Shown one piece after another: positions 54,025-63,851 of a stretch of DNA of 64,000 nucleotides. Position 1 is the stretch's first letter; every line of letters begins with the position of its first letter. This DNA comes from JAGQKC01 sp965223675 (lineage in GTDB: Bacteria > Nitrospirota > Nitrospiria > Nitrospirales > UBA8639): NCBI GenBank assembly GCA_965223675.1, contig OZ245013.1:2294001-2358000 (forward strand), in the 5' to 3' direction. The notes beneath the pieces were generated by a model. It had not been told where the DNA came from. It worked only from the letters and a program-made list of their open reading frames with translations, and did no database searches. The position numbers and the translations under genes are program-made.

Positions 54025-57000
54025 TTATGAGACTTGTTGAAGTTCATTGAGTCGGACGGAAACCAACTTTGATATACCAGGTTGTTCCATGGTCACACCG
54101 AAGAGAGAATCAGCGACTTCCATCGTCTGTTTGTTATGCGTCACGATAATGAATTGAGACCGCTCAGCCATTTGCGTTAAAAATTGTCCAAATCGACCAA
54201 CATTGGCTTCATCTAAAGGCGCATCGACCTCATCAAGGACACAAAAAGGAGAAGGCTTAATCAGAAAGCTGGCGAACAGTAAGGCAAGAACAGTCATGGT
54301 TTTTTCTCCGCCCGACAACATCGATAGATTCTTCAATCGCTTGCCTGGTGGTTGCGCGACAATATCGACGCCAGCATCTCGTCTCTGTGTTTCTCCCTCC
54401 TCTTCCTCGGGCTCCACAAGAATAAGTTCCGCTCGGCCTCCAGCGAACAACGCCGTAAACACTTCATTAAATTTCTCCTGAATACTCTTAAAGGTTTCTG
54501 CAAACAATTTGTTCGTTGTTTGGTTCAACCGTTGAATGATTTCTTGGAGTGACTCTATTGACGTCGTTAAGTCAGCTTCCTGGGTTGTGAGAAATTCACA
54601 GCGCTCTTGAAGCTCTTGATGTTCATCGATCGCGGCGAGATTGATTGGCCCCATCCGCCCCAATTTCCCTCGAATCACTTGCAATTGCTCTTTCCATTGA
54701 TCAGCAGGATTATCCGAAACCATCTCTTCTTCAGTGTGATCTTGGTCGAGGTGGGGATCAATCTTCGAACCTTCCTTCAGGGTTTCCAAAGATAATTCAT
54801 AGGTTTCAGTCAGCGTCTCTTCTACAGATGTCAATTTGGTCCGCACTTCTGCTAATCGAACAGTAATGCCGCTTCGAACTTTAAGCGTCTCTGCTAGTAA
54901 ACCTCGGATTTCTGCAACTTGCCGATCAAATATTCTGGTCTGTTCTAACACCTGATTGTATTGTTCTTGAAGTTCTGCCAACGTCTTTTCAATACTGTCT
55001 TTTTTCTCTTGTGCCTTTTCAAACATCTCTTCCTGGCGAAGACGCTCATCTCGACTTTGTCGAGTCTGCAGAAAGAGCTGCTCAAGTTGTTGATCCAATT
55101 CTTGCAGCCGCTCGGCCCTTGCGTCATCTTCTTGTTGTAAGCGAGCGAGATCGCTTTGCTCATGAGTCCGTTGAGCCTGAATAGTACTTAAGCTCATTCG
55201 TGTTTCAGTCATAAACGTCTGCAATTCTTCAACCTCATTCTCAATGACGGTAAAATTCTCAGACGCTTGGCTCAGCGCACTCTCACGTTCAGCACGAGTC
55301 GATTCTAATTGAGTCATCTGTTCCTGCAACATCGCTGTTTCACTTTGCAACTGCGCGACTTCAGCCTCTTCAGCGATTCGCTCAGCCTCAATAATCTCAA
55401 GGCGACGCGTGATCTCAGGAAGCGCGTTCGTGCGAAGTCCCTCTTCTTTTTGTAAGGACATCAGCCGCACGTCCGTCTCTCGAAGAGACTTTTGAAGATC
55501 TTGCAGTTGGGAGTGAGTCCACTCGCGGTCGCTGATGACAGCATCGCGACGAGATTGATCTTCTTCGGTGGTCGCCGCTAATTCCTTGGCCTTAGCTTCT
55601 AGACGCAGAATGTCGCCTCGCCGGCGCAACACTCCGCCCGACTCGGTGATGACTCCACCGGTAATCACCCCAGATGGCTGAATTGTTTCGCCTTCCACCG
55701 TCACAAGTAGAGGTCCCCTGCCCTCAAACCACTGGTATTTCTCCATGATTTGCAGACCAGCCTCAAGTGACTCTATGACAAACACATTCTCTAAAAATAT
55801 CGTCGTAGCGGACTTGAGCTCTTCTGGAACGTGGACAAACCCAATCGCTGGTCCCCAGACAGCCTTTTCCTCTTGTAAAGCTTTCCACCATTCAACTCGC
55901 TCCAATTCCCGAGGTTGAGCGAGGTGAAGAGGAACAAAACTTCCCCGACCAAGCGATTGTTCTTTGAGAGTGGTGATCGCTCTGGCAGCATCTCCCGGAC
56001 TATCAACGACCCAAGCCTTGATACGATCACCCAATGCGGCTTCAATGGCTTTTTCCACTTGTTCCTGAACTTCCATGCGCTCGGCAAACGCTTCTTTGAC
56101 TTCGCGGCAGGTCCCTCGAATAGAGGTTTCTTCAATTTCACCTGTTGGTCCATACCCAAATTCTTCACGAACGACGGCACGAAGGGCCCGGAGTTCCGAT
56201 TCAATCCCTGCGATCGTCGTTCGTCCGTCTGCAAGACGCGAGTCAAGCTCTTGCTGTCGGGTCGTGAGTGTGTGGAGAGATTGCTCGGTCTCCTCACACT
56301 TCACTCGTAACTGTTCATGAGATTCAGCCAGGACCTCACGCTGCTGACGTAATTCTTCGCCTTCCGATGATAGTCGAGTTTGCTGAGCCTCAGATTCCCT
56401 AAATTCTGTTAACAACCGCTCTAGCCTACGGGCAAGGCCGGTCCGCTGTTCCTCCAAGCTATTCAGACGATTCTCGATGTTGGTCTTCTGAACAGCAAGA
56501 TCGACGAGTGTTTGCCGAAGGTCATCACGTTCTTCGCTCGCGGCCAATCGTCTGGCCACTAAGTCATGATGTCGTTGCTCTCCATCAAGCATCGAATTAT
56601 CTAGATCCTCGATTTCGGATTGAATGCGCGAAAGCCTTTCCTGAATCGCTTCTGTCTGCCCGTGGGACCGCTCAGCCTCTTCTTTGACCCGAGTTCGCTC
56701 TTTCATGGCTTGTTCATGCTGTTCTTCATAATGCTCTAACTGACTTCGCAGAACTTCAATCGTCGTTAACGCATGAGCCATGGCCTGCTCGACTTCCCGA
56801 AGTTGTTCTCGACTTTCGTTCACTGACTCGCCCGTTGTGGCGAGAGCCAATTTAACCGTCTCTTGCTCGGCTAGCACTCGCTTCTCTTCCGTCAACTGAG
56901 CCAGCTCTTGGGTCTCGGACTCCTCCAATTCTTTTTCAATGGTCCGTTGAAGGTCTTTCAATTGATGATAGTCCCATTGAAGAATCTGGATCTCCAAACT

Positions 57001-57696
57001 TCTGGCTTCATTCTGTAGATCTTGGTAATTTTGCGCCTGCTTGGCCTGCCGTTCTAGCGAACGAAGCTGCCGTTGAACTTCCGTCAGAATATCCCGAACG
57101 CGAAACAGGTTTTGTTCCGTGGAATCTAATTTGCGTAACGCTTCTGCCTTTTGTTTTTTGTAGCGGATGATTCCTGCCGTCTCCTCGATAAATTCTCGAC
57201 GTTCCAAAGGCGACGCGCTGAGTAGTTGATCGATATTCCCTTGCTCAATCACCGTATGACCTTTGCTTCCCGCTCGCGATGCCCACAATAAACTGCGGAT
57301 ATCTTTTAAGCGACAGGGAATCTTGTTGATCGAGTATTCACTCTCACCATCTCGATACAGCCGTCGTGTAATCATGATCTCCGTGGACTGGCCCAACGCA
57401 TCACCCAAGGCTGACAACGCTTCCAGCTCTTGCTCGGACACTCCGCCGAAGATTGTCGAGACTTCAACCATGCCCATCGGCTTGCGGACTTCCGTGCCAT
57501 TAAAAATGACATCTTCCATCTTCTCGGTTCTGAGAGATTTCGGGCTTTGCTCGCCGAGCGACCACAACAGCGCATCCACGATATTGCTTTTGCCCGTGCC
57601 ATTAGGCCCGACAATCGCTGTCACACCCTGTGGAAAGTCGATTTTGGCCTCAGAAAAAGACTTAAACCCTTCCACAATCAAGGTCTGAAGATGCAT
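54025..57696 (-). CDS. smc: Chromosome segregation protein SMC
   Basis: ATPase of the condensin complex that loops and compacts DNA; works with ScpA/ScpB. 1223 residues: Walker A GPNGTGKSNI at about 30-39, coiled coil (about 170-500), hinge (about 510-680, YGPTGEIEETSIRGTCREVK), second coiled coil, then ABC signature LSGGEKTMTVLALL near 1125 and Walker B FCVLDEVDAPLDEANVGRFG. A good GGAGG ribosome site. Slightly longer than average, otherwise standard. Confidence 0.97.
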   Translation of the reverse strand: MHLQTLIVEGFKSFSEAKIDFPQGVTAIVGPNGTGKSNIVDALLWSLGEQSPKSLRTEKMEDVIFNGTEVRKPMGMVEVSTIFGGVSEQELEALSALGDALGQSTEIMITRRLYRDGESEYSINKIPCRLKDIRSLLWASRAGSKGHTVIEQGNIDQLLSASPLERREFIEETAGIIRYKKQKAEALRKLDSTEQNLFRVRDILTEVQRQLRSLERQAKQAQNYQDLQNEARSLEIQILQWDYHQLKDLQRTIEKELEESETQELAQLTEEKRVLAEQETVKLALATTGESVNESREQLREVEQAMAHALTTIEVLRSQLEHYEEQHEQAMKERTRVKEEAERSHGQTEAIQERLSRIQSEIEDLDNSMLDGEQRHHDLVARRLAASEERDDLRQTLVDLAVQKTNIENRLNSLEEQRTGLARRLERLLTEFRESEAQQTRLSSEGEELRQQREVLAESHEQLRVKCEETEQSLHTLTTRQQELDSRLADGRTTIAGIESELRALRAVVREEFGYGPTGEIEETSIRGTCREVKEAFAERMEVQEQVEKAIEAALGDRIKAWVVDSPGDAARAITTLKEQSLGRGSFVPLHLAQPRELERVEWWKALQEEKAVWGPAIGFVHVPEELKSATTIFLENVFVIESLEAGLQIMEKYQWFEGRGPLLVTVEGETIQPSGVITGGVITESGGVLRRRGDILRLEAKAKELAATTEEDQSRRDAVISDREWTHSQLQDLQKSLRETDVRLMSLQKEEGLRTNALPEITRRLEIIEAERIAEEAEVAQLQSETAMLQEQMTQLESTRAERESALSQASENFTVIENEVEELQTFMTETRMSLSTIQAQRTHEQSDLARLQQEDDARAERLQELDQQLEQLFLQTRQSRDERLRQEEMFEKAQEKKDSIEKTLAELQEQYNQVLEQTRIFDRQVAEIRGLLAETLKVRSGITVRLAEVRTKLTSVEETLTETYELSLETLKEGSKIDPHLDQDHTEEEMVSDNPADQWKEQLQVIRGKLGRMGPINLAAIDEHQELQERCEFLTTQEADLTTSIESLQEIIQRLNQTTNKLFAETFKSIQEKFNEVFTALFAGGRAELILVEPEEEEGETQRRDAGVDIVAQPPGKRLKNLSMLSGGEKTMTVLALLFASFLIKPSPFCVLDEVDAPLDEANVGRFGQFLTQMAERSQFIIVTHNKQTMEVADSLFGVTMEQPGISKLVSVRLNELQQVS

Positions 57697-57855
57697 GCGT
57701 GTCCTCCGTAGTTTGGTAGATGCAAAGCTGGGGACTCAAGGGATACAAACTATAAACATGTATCACAATATCTTGCTAAAATCAAAGAAAACATACCAAA
57801 TACAGTAGGTGAATCAATCAATTTATGCCACATATTGTGGGCAAAGTGGGGATAA

Positions 57856-57951
57856 CTATAGCGAATCCCGATATACTCCAGCTATACCAAACAGACTATC
57901 AACGCGGTATCAAATGCCTCAAGGGTACGGAAGTTATGGAATCGGCTATAG
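57856..57951 (+). repeat. 96-bp TATAGC element (reference copy)
   Basis: Starts CTATAGCGAATCC and ends GGAATCGGCTATAG; the two ends form an inverted repeat of about 25 bp. Outer bases form C-TA ... TA-G. Interior block CAACGCGGTATCAAATGCC with CTCAAGGGTACGGAAG is shared with the fragment at 2441. No coding capacity. Confidence 0.8.
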
Positions 57952-57968
57952 GGACGAGATCATGGGAT

Positions 57969-57994
57969 GGAGCCCACGGCATGCCGTGGGCTCC
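57969..57994. repeat. Perfect 26-bp palindrome
   Basis: A fully self-complementary GC-rich sequence: GGAGCCCACGGCA followed by its reverse complement, no loop bases. A short A-run follows. Could be a REP-type palindrome or a terminator-like cruciform; it sits 17 bases from the 96-bp element and near the end of the caspase gene. Confidence 0.75.
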
Positions 57995-58113
57995 GTAAAA
58001 ACGGTAGGAGAAAGAAGTAAAAGTGAAAAAGGACAGAGAATAAAGGGAAATAAAGGGAGCTTGCTCACGTTTTTTGAAATACCATGGCCTCTCCTTGTCG
58101 TCCTTTATTGTCG

Positions 58114-59844
58114 TTATCGAGCCGACTGGACAGAAGATCGAAGGTGAGCAAGTCTGGCCAGACGAAACCCGCTGACGAAGCCTGCTTCATCTGGAGGGAA
58201 CCTGAAGCGAACGGCAGAACGGAGGAACAGCGGAATGTGGCCGTACCAAGAACCGCCGCGCAACACGCGTTTCGCACAGGTCCCACTTGCCGTCATCTCG
58301 CGTCCCGATCCGTCAGTCGGGGCGCTCTCATAGCTGTTCACATAACAGTCATGCATCCATTCTAAGACATTTCCACTCAAATCATAGAGCCCAAAGGCAT
58401 TGGGTTTCTTACTGCGAACCTCTGCCGTCTTTCCTCCCGAGTTTGCCTCATACACGGCATAGTCACCCACGTTCGATTTTTCTGAGGTGCCAGCCCACAC
58501 ATCTTGCTTCGCTCCACTCTTGGCAGCATATTCCCATTCGGCTTCACTCGGTAATCGATAGGCATGCGAACCAGTCAGACCAACCTTCGCATTCAGCCAA
58601 GCAATGTAGGTCTGGGCATCGTTCCAACTGACATTGATTACTGGACGCATTCCTCGTCCCCAGCCGTTGTCACTTTTCTGAGGACAGGCTCCCGCGGAAA
58701 CGCAGCGGTCCCACTCCGCAAAGGTGACTTCCGTCTCCCCGAGCTCAAACGCAGGTACTGTGACATGATGTTGCGGCCCTTCATCGCTATCACGGCCCAC
58801 TTCGGATTCAGGTGAGCCCATGAGGAACGTCCCTCCAGGAATCATTACCATCCTTGGACCACCCTTGGCCTCCAAACTTTTCGAAGAAGCACTTGATACC
58901 TTATTCCGCGAGCTGGCGAGAGAATTGGAGGCAATCATTGAAGCTTCGGCTGTTGGCTCTTTATCTGCGGCAAGCAATGTTTGACATCCTGGAATACAAA
59001 ACCTCCCTCGAAGTTGATCATAATAGGCTGGCCACTGCTCGTGCTGGCGGGCCTCCGCTTGGGTACTCACCTTCTCCCTCACTTTCACGGCTAACTCCTG
59101 CAGTGAAAGTTGTGGATCTTGCATTAAAGGAATAAGCGTTCGAGTGTAGAGCGAAAGTGGCTCGTCATCTTCACCCTCTATTCTATCTAACGCCGTCCCG
59201 CCTGCATCGGCCGAATACATGATGAATGTTCCTTTGGGTGGAGTGATCGTCGCCAACCCGCTCGGGGTTGAAAGGGATTTAAAGCCAGAAGGAATCATCG
59301 GGTCATTACGGCATGCATCCAAGATTAACAACGTCACTTGAGGCGGCTCACGATCACCTGTCCGGAGATCCAAGAGCAGCTCAGGCACACTAAAGGATTC
59401 GCGTTTGAGCTGGGCCTCTCGCCCGTACTTAATATAGGGAATATCGCGAGGGAGCAGATAATTTTGACCATTCCGTTAAACCCCATGACCGGAGAAGAAG
59501 ACGACAAGCGTATCTGACGGCGTGACCTTTTCCACCACCTGCTGCCAACGTTCGGTGAATTGAGTACGGGTGAGATTGACTCCCAACTCCACTTCGTATT
59601 TAAGCCCTTCTAAAACCGACGCCACTTTCAGCGCATCATTGACGGCATTTTTGAGTTGATCGGCCTCTCGCAAGTTGTCGTACGTATCGATTCCCACGAC
59701 AAAGGCCACACGCTTTTCCGCCCCTGCAGCGCTCACCATACTCATTGTCCCCATCAGAGTTATGATGAGTATCAGCATTCCTTGCCACCAAGCCCTATAG
59801 AAGACCAACTTCCCTCGCCTCTTCTGCTTCGCGCAAACGCGCAT
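58114..59844 (-). pseudogene. Caspase (peptidase C14) - formylglycine-generating-enzyme-like fusion, with in-frame stop
   Basis: 577-codon frame with one in-frame TAA at codon 123 (59476-59478). N terminus: signal/anchor (GMLILIITLMGTMSMVSAAG), then caspase domain RVAFVVGIDTYDNL, catalytic His120 in FFSGHGV just before the stop, and after it YLLPRDIPYIKYG and the catalytic Cys178 in LILDACRND. The second half is a FGE/SUMF1-like domain (GGTFLMGSPESEVGRDSDEG, VTFAEWDRC, YRLPSEAEWEYAAKSG, RGGSWYGHIPLFLRSA). The rest of the frame is intact. The ATG overlaps the upstream gene's stop (TGATG). Caspase-FGE fusions are known surface or stress proteins in many bacteria; whether this is readthrough, a new mutation or an error is open. 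Confidence 0.85.
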
Positions 59845-60497
59845 CAGACAAATACATCCCGTTGTTTCCAAGACTCCCATCGCATCCGCGGATCTTGGGG
59901 GAAACGCCGGAGAATGCGTTTTTCTCCGTTTGCTTTCGCTTTGGCATTGTTATCCCAGGCGAATTGGCCACCAGCCCTCACTGCCGCCTAGATGGTATTT
60001 CGTTTGATTGTGCCAATCTCAAAGTCTTCCATCGCCAAATTAAAGATATCGTCTGCTTCATCCCGCGAGCGCGTTTGTGTCCAATAGAGATAATCGTGAA
60101 TGATGGCCGCATAGGCGTATTCCCCATCAGGCCGCAGCAGAGAATAAAACACGGCGGGAATACTGGCCAAGTCCGTCACAAAACCCGTCGGCGCAGTGAC
60201 CGTCTCAGAGCCTGTTTGGCCGGGATTCGGCGTCCATGAAATCGGCGCTAACAAAAAGTAGATGGGTTCGCGAAAACGGGAGAGCTTCAGCACCCCACCA
60301 GGAGATTTACTCACCCCTTGCATCCACTCTGTCATCCAGGTTTCTGCTAGCTTGTCCGTATGTGCTGATGGCGTATCATTAGCCTCACTGCCTTGAGTTA
60401 GGTTCCGCCGATCAAATATACCGACCTTATAAGGAATGCTTATCGTCATCATTGCGGCAAGAGCCAGAAACTTCCGTCGACTTAACGGCCGCTTCAT
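59844..60497 (-). pseudogene. DUF1353-type protein, interrupted by in-frame stop
   Basis: 218-codon frame with an in-frame TAG at codon 170 (59988-59990). Begins KRPLSRRKFLALAAMM, a twin-arginine-type signal, then DUF1353: VTAPTGFVTDLASIPAVFYS, AAIIHDYLYWTQTRSRDEAD, FNLAMEDFEIGTIKRNTI, stop, AAVRAGGQFAWDNNAKAKAN and GEKRILRRFPQDPRMRW. The last Tyr-to-TAG change is the only defect. ATG 60497 follows AAGGAGAA. The stop TGA at 59844 overlaps the caspase ATG. Function of DUF1353 unknown; often phage- or toxin-linked, here exported. Confidence 0.82.
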
Positions 60498-60853
60498 CTT
60501 CTCATTCTCCTTGTGATCATTCTTTACAGGTTCTGGGACTAAACACGGTCTGTGAAGGAATTGTACGTATCTTGAAAAATTTCGCAACCTCAGCGCAATA
60601 GGAACATACATCTATGTTCCTGATGGAACTCGAATGGGTCGCAAACTTATTGACTGTATAGGGAGCAATTAGCGAGGTAGGAGAAATTCCACGGCTTCTT
60701 CGAGCACAGTCGATGCTTCAAGTGCATCAGCACGAAAAATTCCCATAGTGTTTTAACTATTCATTAATCCCCCCTCACCCTGGCCCTCTCCCTCCAGGGG
60801 CGAGGGGATTTGGGGTGTGCCAGGTCAAAGTTAATATACTATAGAAACGGTGC
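60498..60853. other. Intergenic region with ispH relic and hairpin repeat
   Basis: Contains, on the minus strand at about 60669-60731, a degenerate copy of the last ~20 codons of ispH (ALEASTVLEEAVEFLLPR-stop versus ELEELTVVEEDVEFLLPRE), and at 60771-60807 a GC-rich hairpin CCCCTCACCCTGG/CCAGGGGCGAGGGG. No gene. Confidence 0.6.
60771..60807. repeat. GC-rich REP-like hairpin
   Basis: Inverted repeat CCCCTCACCCTGG and CCAGGGGCGAGGGG around a ten-base loop. Resembles widespread CCCTCACCCTGGCCC-type extragenic palindromes of many bacteria. Confidence 0.6.
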
Positions 60854-61306
60854 TCAACGGTCGGAGAACAGTCCAATTTTTAAAGGAAGGTTTGGCAGTC
60901 GTGCAAAGGCTTTGTCATTCGTCACAAACCAATTGGTGTGTTGCGTCAGAGCGGTCGAAAGATGCAAGGCATCTGGGGTGCGAAGCGAAAATTCTGCTCG
61001 AAGCTTTGAAGCTTCATAGGCAATGGTTGATGTCACTTCAACAAGCTCAAAATAAGGAAAGTGCGACAGCAAACTGAAGACATCTTGAGCACTTGTTGAA
61101 GCTTTGGCCCGAAACGCAGGCACGAGGAGCTCAGTGAGCACTAAAGTCGAAGCTACGGCCTCAATTTCCCCTTTTTCAATTCGCTCAAACAACTCTTTGG
61201 CAGAACGGTAAAAGGTAGGATGGCGCTCCAGAAAATAGACAAAAGAAACCGTGTCAAGAGCAATGCGACTTCCAGTCTGAATTCGGTTTAGCGTTCTCGA
61301 TCCCAT
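60854..61306 (-). CDS. PIN-domain toxin (VapC-like)
   Basis: 150 residues. PIN motifs IALDTVSFVYFLE (Asp18), ASTLVLTELLVPA (Glu), RTPDALHLSTAL (Asp) and FVTNDKAFARL. Probable RNase toxin. Start overlaps the end of the AbrB-type antitoxin by 19 bases; some frames upstream of residue 14 may not be translated. Confidence 0.85.
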   Translation of the reverse strand: MGSRTLNRIQTGSRIALDTVSFVYFLERHPTFYRSAKELFERIEKGEIEAVASTLVLTELLVPAFRAKASTSAQDVFSLLSHFPYFELVEVTSTIAYEASKLRAEFSLRTPDALHLSTALTQHTNWFVTNDKAFARLPNLPLKIGLFSDR

Positions 61307-61524
61307 TGGTCCCGATCATTGCGTATCTCATTGGCATGTCCCTTCCAAATAGGAGCCGCAACCTTCTCAAGAGCCTTCACGTAGGACTTTGGAGCTTTTC
61401 GTAACACCGCCAGATCTCCTTCTACTTGGACATCAATCTGGTCACCAGGCTTGATACCCAACTGTTTTCGCACCGCAGCTGGCAAGACAAGTTGATGCTT
61501 AGAACTCAATGTAGCATCGGGCAT
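61288..61524 (-). CDS. AbrB/MazE-type antitoxin
   Basis: 78 residues, SpoVT-AbrB swapped-hairpin: ATLSSKHQLVLPAAVRKQLG and GIKPGDQIDVQVEGDLAVLR, with a C-terminal toxin-binding tail (YVKALEKVAAPIWKG). Pairs with the downstream PIN toxin as a second complete type II module, of a different antitoxin class from that at 41305. Confidence 0.86.
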   Translation of the reverse strand: MPDATLSSKHQLVLPAAVRKQLGIKPGDQIDVQVEGDLAVLRKAPKSYVKALEKVAAPIWKGHANEIRNDRDQWDRER

Positions 61525-61720
61525 AATTATTCCTCGACGACTAATATCATTAAAAAACGCTTTACTTTATGGTAAAGCGAATCAATGATTTTGTCAATGC
61601 TGTGCTTTTGGTCCAGCAGAACTATCACTAAAATGTAGGAAGAGAGTGAAGTAGGGATAGAGAAAGGTAGGGCGTAATTACAGTCAGAATTGATTACTAT
61701 TTATCAGTTTTTCCTAACCG

Positions 61721-62659
61721 CTACCCTTTTGCCTGGGAGGCGAGTAGTTCTCGGGGCAGGAGAAATTCGACGTCTTCTTCGACCACGGTCAATTCTTCCA
61801 GTTCATCAGCTCCCAGGGTCCTGAGATAATCAACGACCTCTGTAACAAGAACTTCTGGGGCTGAGGCTCCTGCCGCAATGCCAATCGCCTGTGCCCCTTC
61901 TATCCATTCAGGCTTAATATCCTGGTAGGAGTCGATTAGGTAGGAAGCTTTTCCACAACGTTCTCCAAGCTCTTTCAGCCTGTTCGAGTTTGAGCTGTTT
62001 GGCGAGCCAATGACCAAAATTACATCGACATATTTCGCTAGTTCCTTCACGGCATTCTGCCGGTTTTGTGTCGCATAGCAAATGTCTTCCTGATGAGGAC
62101 CTTTAATACCCGGAAACCGTCGATTCAACGCTTCGACAATGTCACGACATTCATCCACGCTCAGTGTGGTTTGCGTGACATAGGAGAGATGACTTGGATT
62201 TTCGACCACTAAATTTTCGACGTCTTCCACCGAAGAAACTAGGTGAAACTTATCGGGGACTTGGCCAAGTGTGCCGACGACTTCCGGATGCCCGGAATGC
62301 CCGATGAGAATCAGTTCGTACTGATTAGTGTAATCACGATTCACTTCATTGTGAACTTTAATGACTAAGGGACAGGTGGCATCAATAATCTTCAGATTGC
62401 GGCGATTAGCTTCTTCCCACACGCTTTTAGCCACACCGTGGGCACTAAATATGACGATGGAACCATCAGGCACTTCGTCCAGCTCTTCAACAAACACCGC
62501 TCCCTTTTCACGGAGAGAATTCACGACATGACGGCTATGAACAATTTCATGACGAACGTAGATCGGAGCGCCATAGGTTTTCAGTGATAAATCGACAATC
62601 TCAATAGCCCGATCAACCCCCGCACAAAACCCGCGTGGATCTGCCAAATATATTTTCAC
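61721..62659 (-). CDS. ispH: 4-hydroxy-3-methylbut-2-enyl diphosphate reductase
   Basis: Last step of the MEP isoprenoid pathway, yielding IPP and DMAPP; [4Fe-4S] enzyme. 312 residues with cluster Cys12 (RGFCAGVDRAIE), Cys96 (DATCPLVIKVH) and Cys194 (EDICYATQNRQ), plus IGSPNSSNSNRLKE. Starts GTG with ACGGAGGC ribosome site. A short relic of its 3' end lies about 1 kb away. Confidence 0.96.
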   Translation of the reverse strand: MKIYLADPRGFCAGVDRAIEIVDLSLKTYGAPIYVRHEIVHSRHVVNSLREKGAVFVEELDEVPDGSIVIFSAHGVAKSVWEEANRRNLKIIDATCPLVIKVHNEVNRDYTNQYELILIGHSGHPEVVGTLGQVPDKFHLVSSVEDVENLVVENPSHLSYVTQTTLSVDECRDIVEALNRRFPGIKGPHQEDICYATQNRQNAVKELAKYVDVILVIGSPNSSNSNRLKELGERCGKASYLIDSYQDIKPEWIEGAQAIGIAAGASAPEVLVTEVVDYLRTLGADELEELTVVEEDVEFLLPRELLASQAKG

Positions 62660-62770
62660 TGCAGCCTCCGTCTATCCATTCGTAATGTATATCCCTTACC
62701 TCATAGAAACTGTATCATCACTACCACGATAGGGGAAACCTCTGCGTTCGTCAATAAGAAACTTCATGAA

Positions 62771-62815
62771 GCGTCGTTCGTATCTCGTCGCTCGTGTCTC
62801 GTTTCACGCCTTACG
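62771..62815. repeat. Single arm of the ACGAGA-type repeat
   Basis: GCGTCGTTCGTATCTCGTCG and CTCGTGTCTCGTTTCACGCC are inverted relatives of arms at 18525 and 49033, here between fabH and ispH on the same strand. Confidence 0.45.
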
Positions 62816-62861
62816 CTTGACGTTTTTCCTTTTGTATTTTTACTTTTAAATTTCCTGCGTC

Positions 62862-63851
62862 TCACCCCCACCGCAGCAGTGCGCCACCCCACGTAATCCC
62901 ACCCCCAAACGTCCCAAGCAGAATCTGATCCCCAGGCTTAAGACGCCCTTGTCGGTTGGCCACATCCAGTGTGATCGGCAACGATGCCGACGACGTATTC
63001 CCCGTGTGCTCAATGACCGAAAAAAGACAGTGAGCAGGAATCTGTAAGCGAGCCGCAAGTTTGGTCAAGATTCGGCTATTGGCTTGATGAAACATCACAT
63101 GGTCAATATCATCAATGGAGACATGACTCGACTCTAAGAGCTCTGTCAACGCGACGCCTAACTGCTTGATCGCTACGCGGAACAAGGAAGCCCCCTTTAA
63201 TCGCAGAGTATGCCGTTTCTTTTTGACGGTGTCAGAAGACATCGGTTCTCGAGACCCACCTGCAGGAATGCGCACGAGGTCGGAATATCTTCCATCAGAA
63301 AAGAGCCGAATGTTCTGAATACCAATGTTAGGCTCTTGGCCTTTGACCACCACTGCGGCACCTGCACCATCGCCAAATAGAATAGATGTCCCCAAGTCTT
63401 CTGGATCAAGAAATCGTGATTTGATCTCCGACGCAACAATCAGACACCGCTGACTTTGTCCGGATCGAATCAGGGAATCAGCCATGGACAACCCGTACAA
63501 GAATCCAGAACACGAGGCACTGAAATCAAACGCACAGGCACCTTTTACACCTAAACGGCGTTGCAGCAGACAGGCTGTGGAAGGGAATCCACCCATTTCT
63601 TGCGAAGTCGTTGAAAGCAAAATCGTATCGATATCGCTAGGCTGAAGATTTGCCTGGTCAAGCGCCTTCCGAGCTGCGTGTTCCGCCAATGCTGAACACT
63701 CCTCTGTTTTACTCGCCCAATGTCGCGATCGGATCCCAGATACCCGGTAGATGTATGATTCCTCTATGCCCAGGGTTTGTGCCACTTCTTTGTTCAAGAC
63801 CACCCGAGTCGGCAAATAGGACCCTGTCCCAGCAATGCTCGTAAGAGACAT
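62862..63851 (-). CDS. fabH: Beta-ketoacyl-ACP synthase III
   Basis: Starts type II fatty-acid synthesis by condensing acetyl- (or branched acyl-) CoA with malonyl-ACP. 329 residues with the Cys114 (FSASCSGFLYG), His255 (HQANSR) and Asn285 (EHTGNTSSAS) triad, GDGAGAAVV and C-terminal TFGGGITWGGALLRWG. Full length. No fab cluster adjacent. Confidence 0.94.
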   Translation of the reverse strand: MSLTSIAGTGSYLPTRVVLNKEVAQTLGIEESYIYRVSGIRSRHWASKTEECSALAEHAARKALDQANLQPSDIDTILLSTTSQEMGGFPSTACLLQRRLGVKGACAFDFSASCSGFLYGLSMADSLIRSGQSQRCLIVASEIKSRFLDPEDLGTSILFGDGAGAAVVVKGQEPNIGIQNIRLFSDGRYSDLVRIPAGGSREPMSSDTVKKKRHTLRLKGASLFRVAIKQLGVALTELLESSHVSIDDIDHVMFHQANSRILTKLAARLQIPAHCLFSVIEHTGNTSSASLPITLDVANRQGRLKPGDQILLGTFGGGITWGGALLRWG

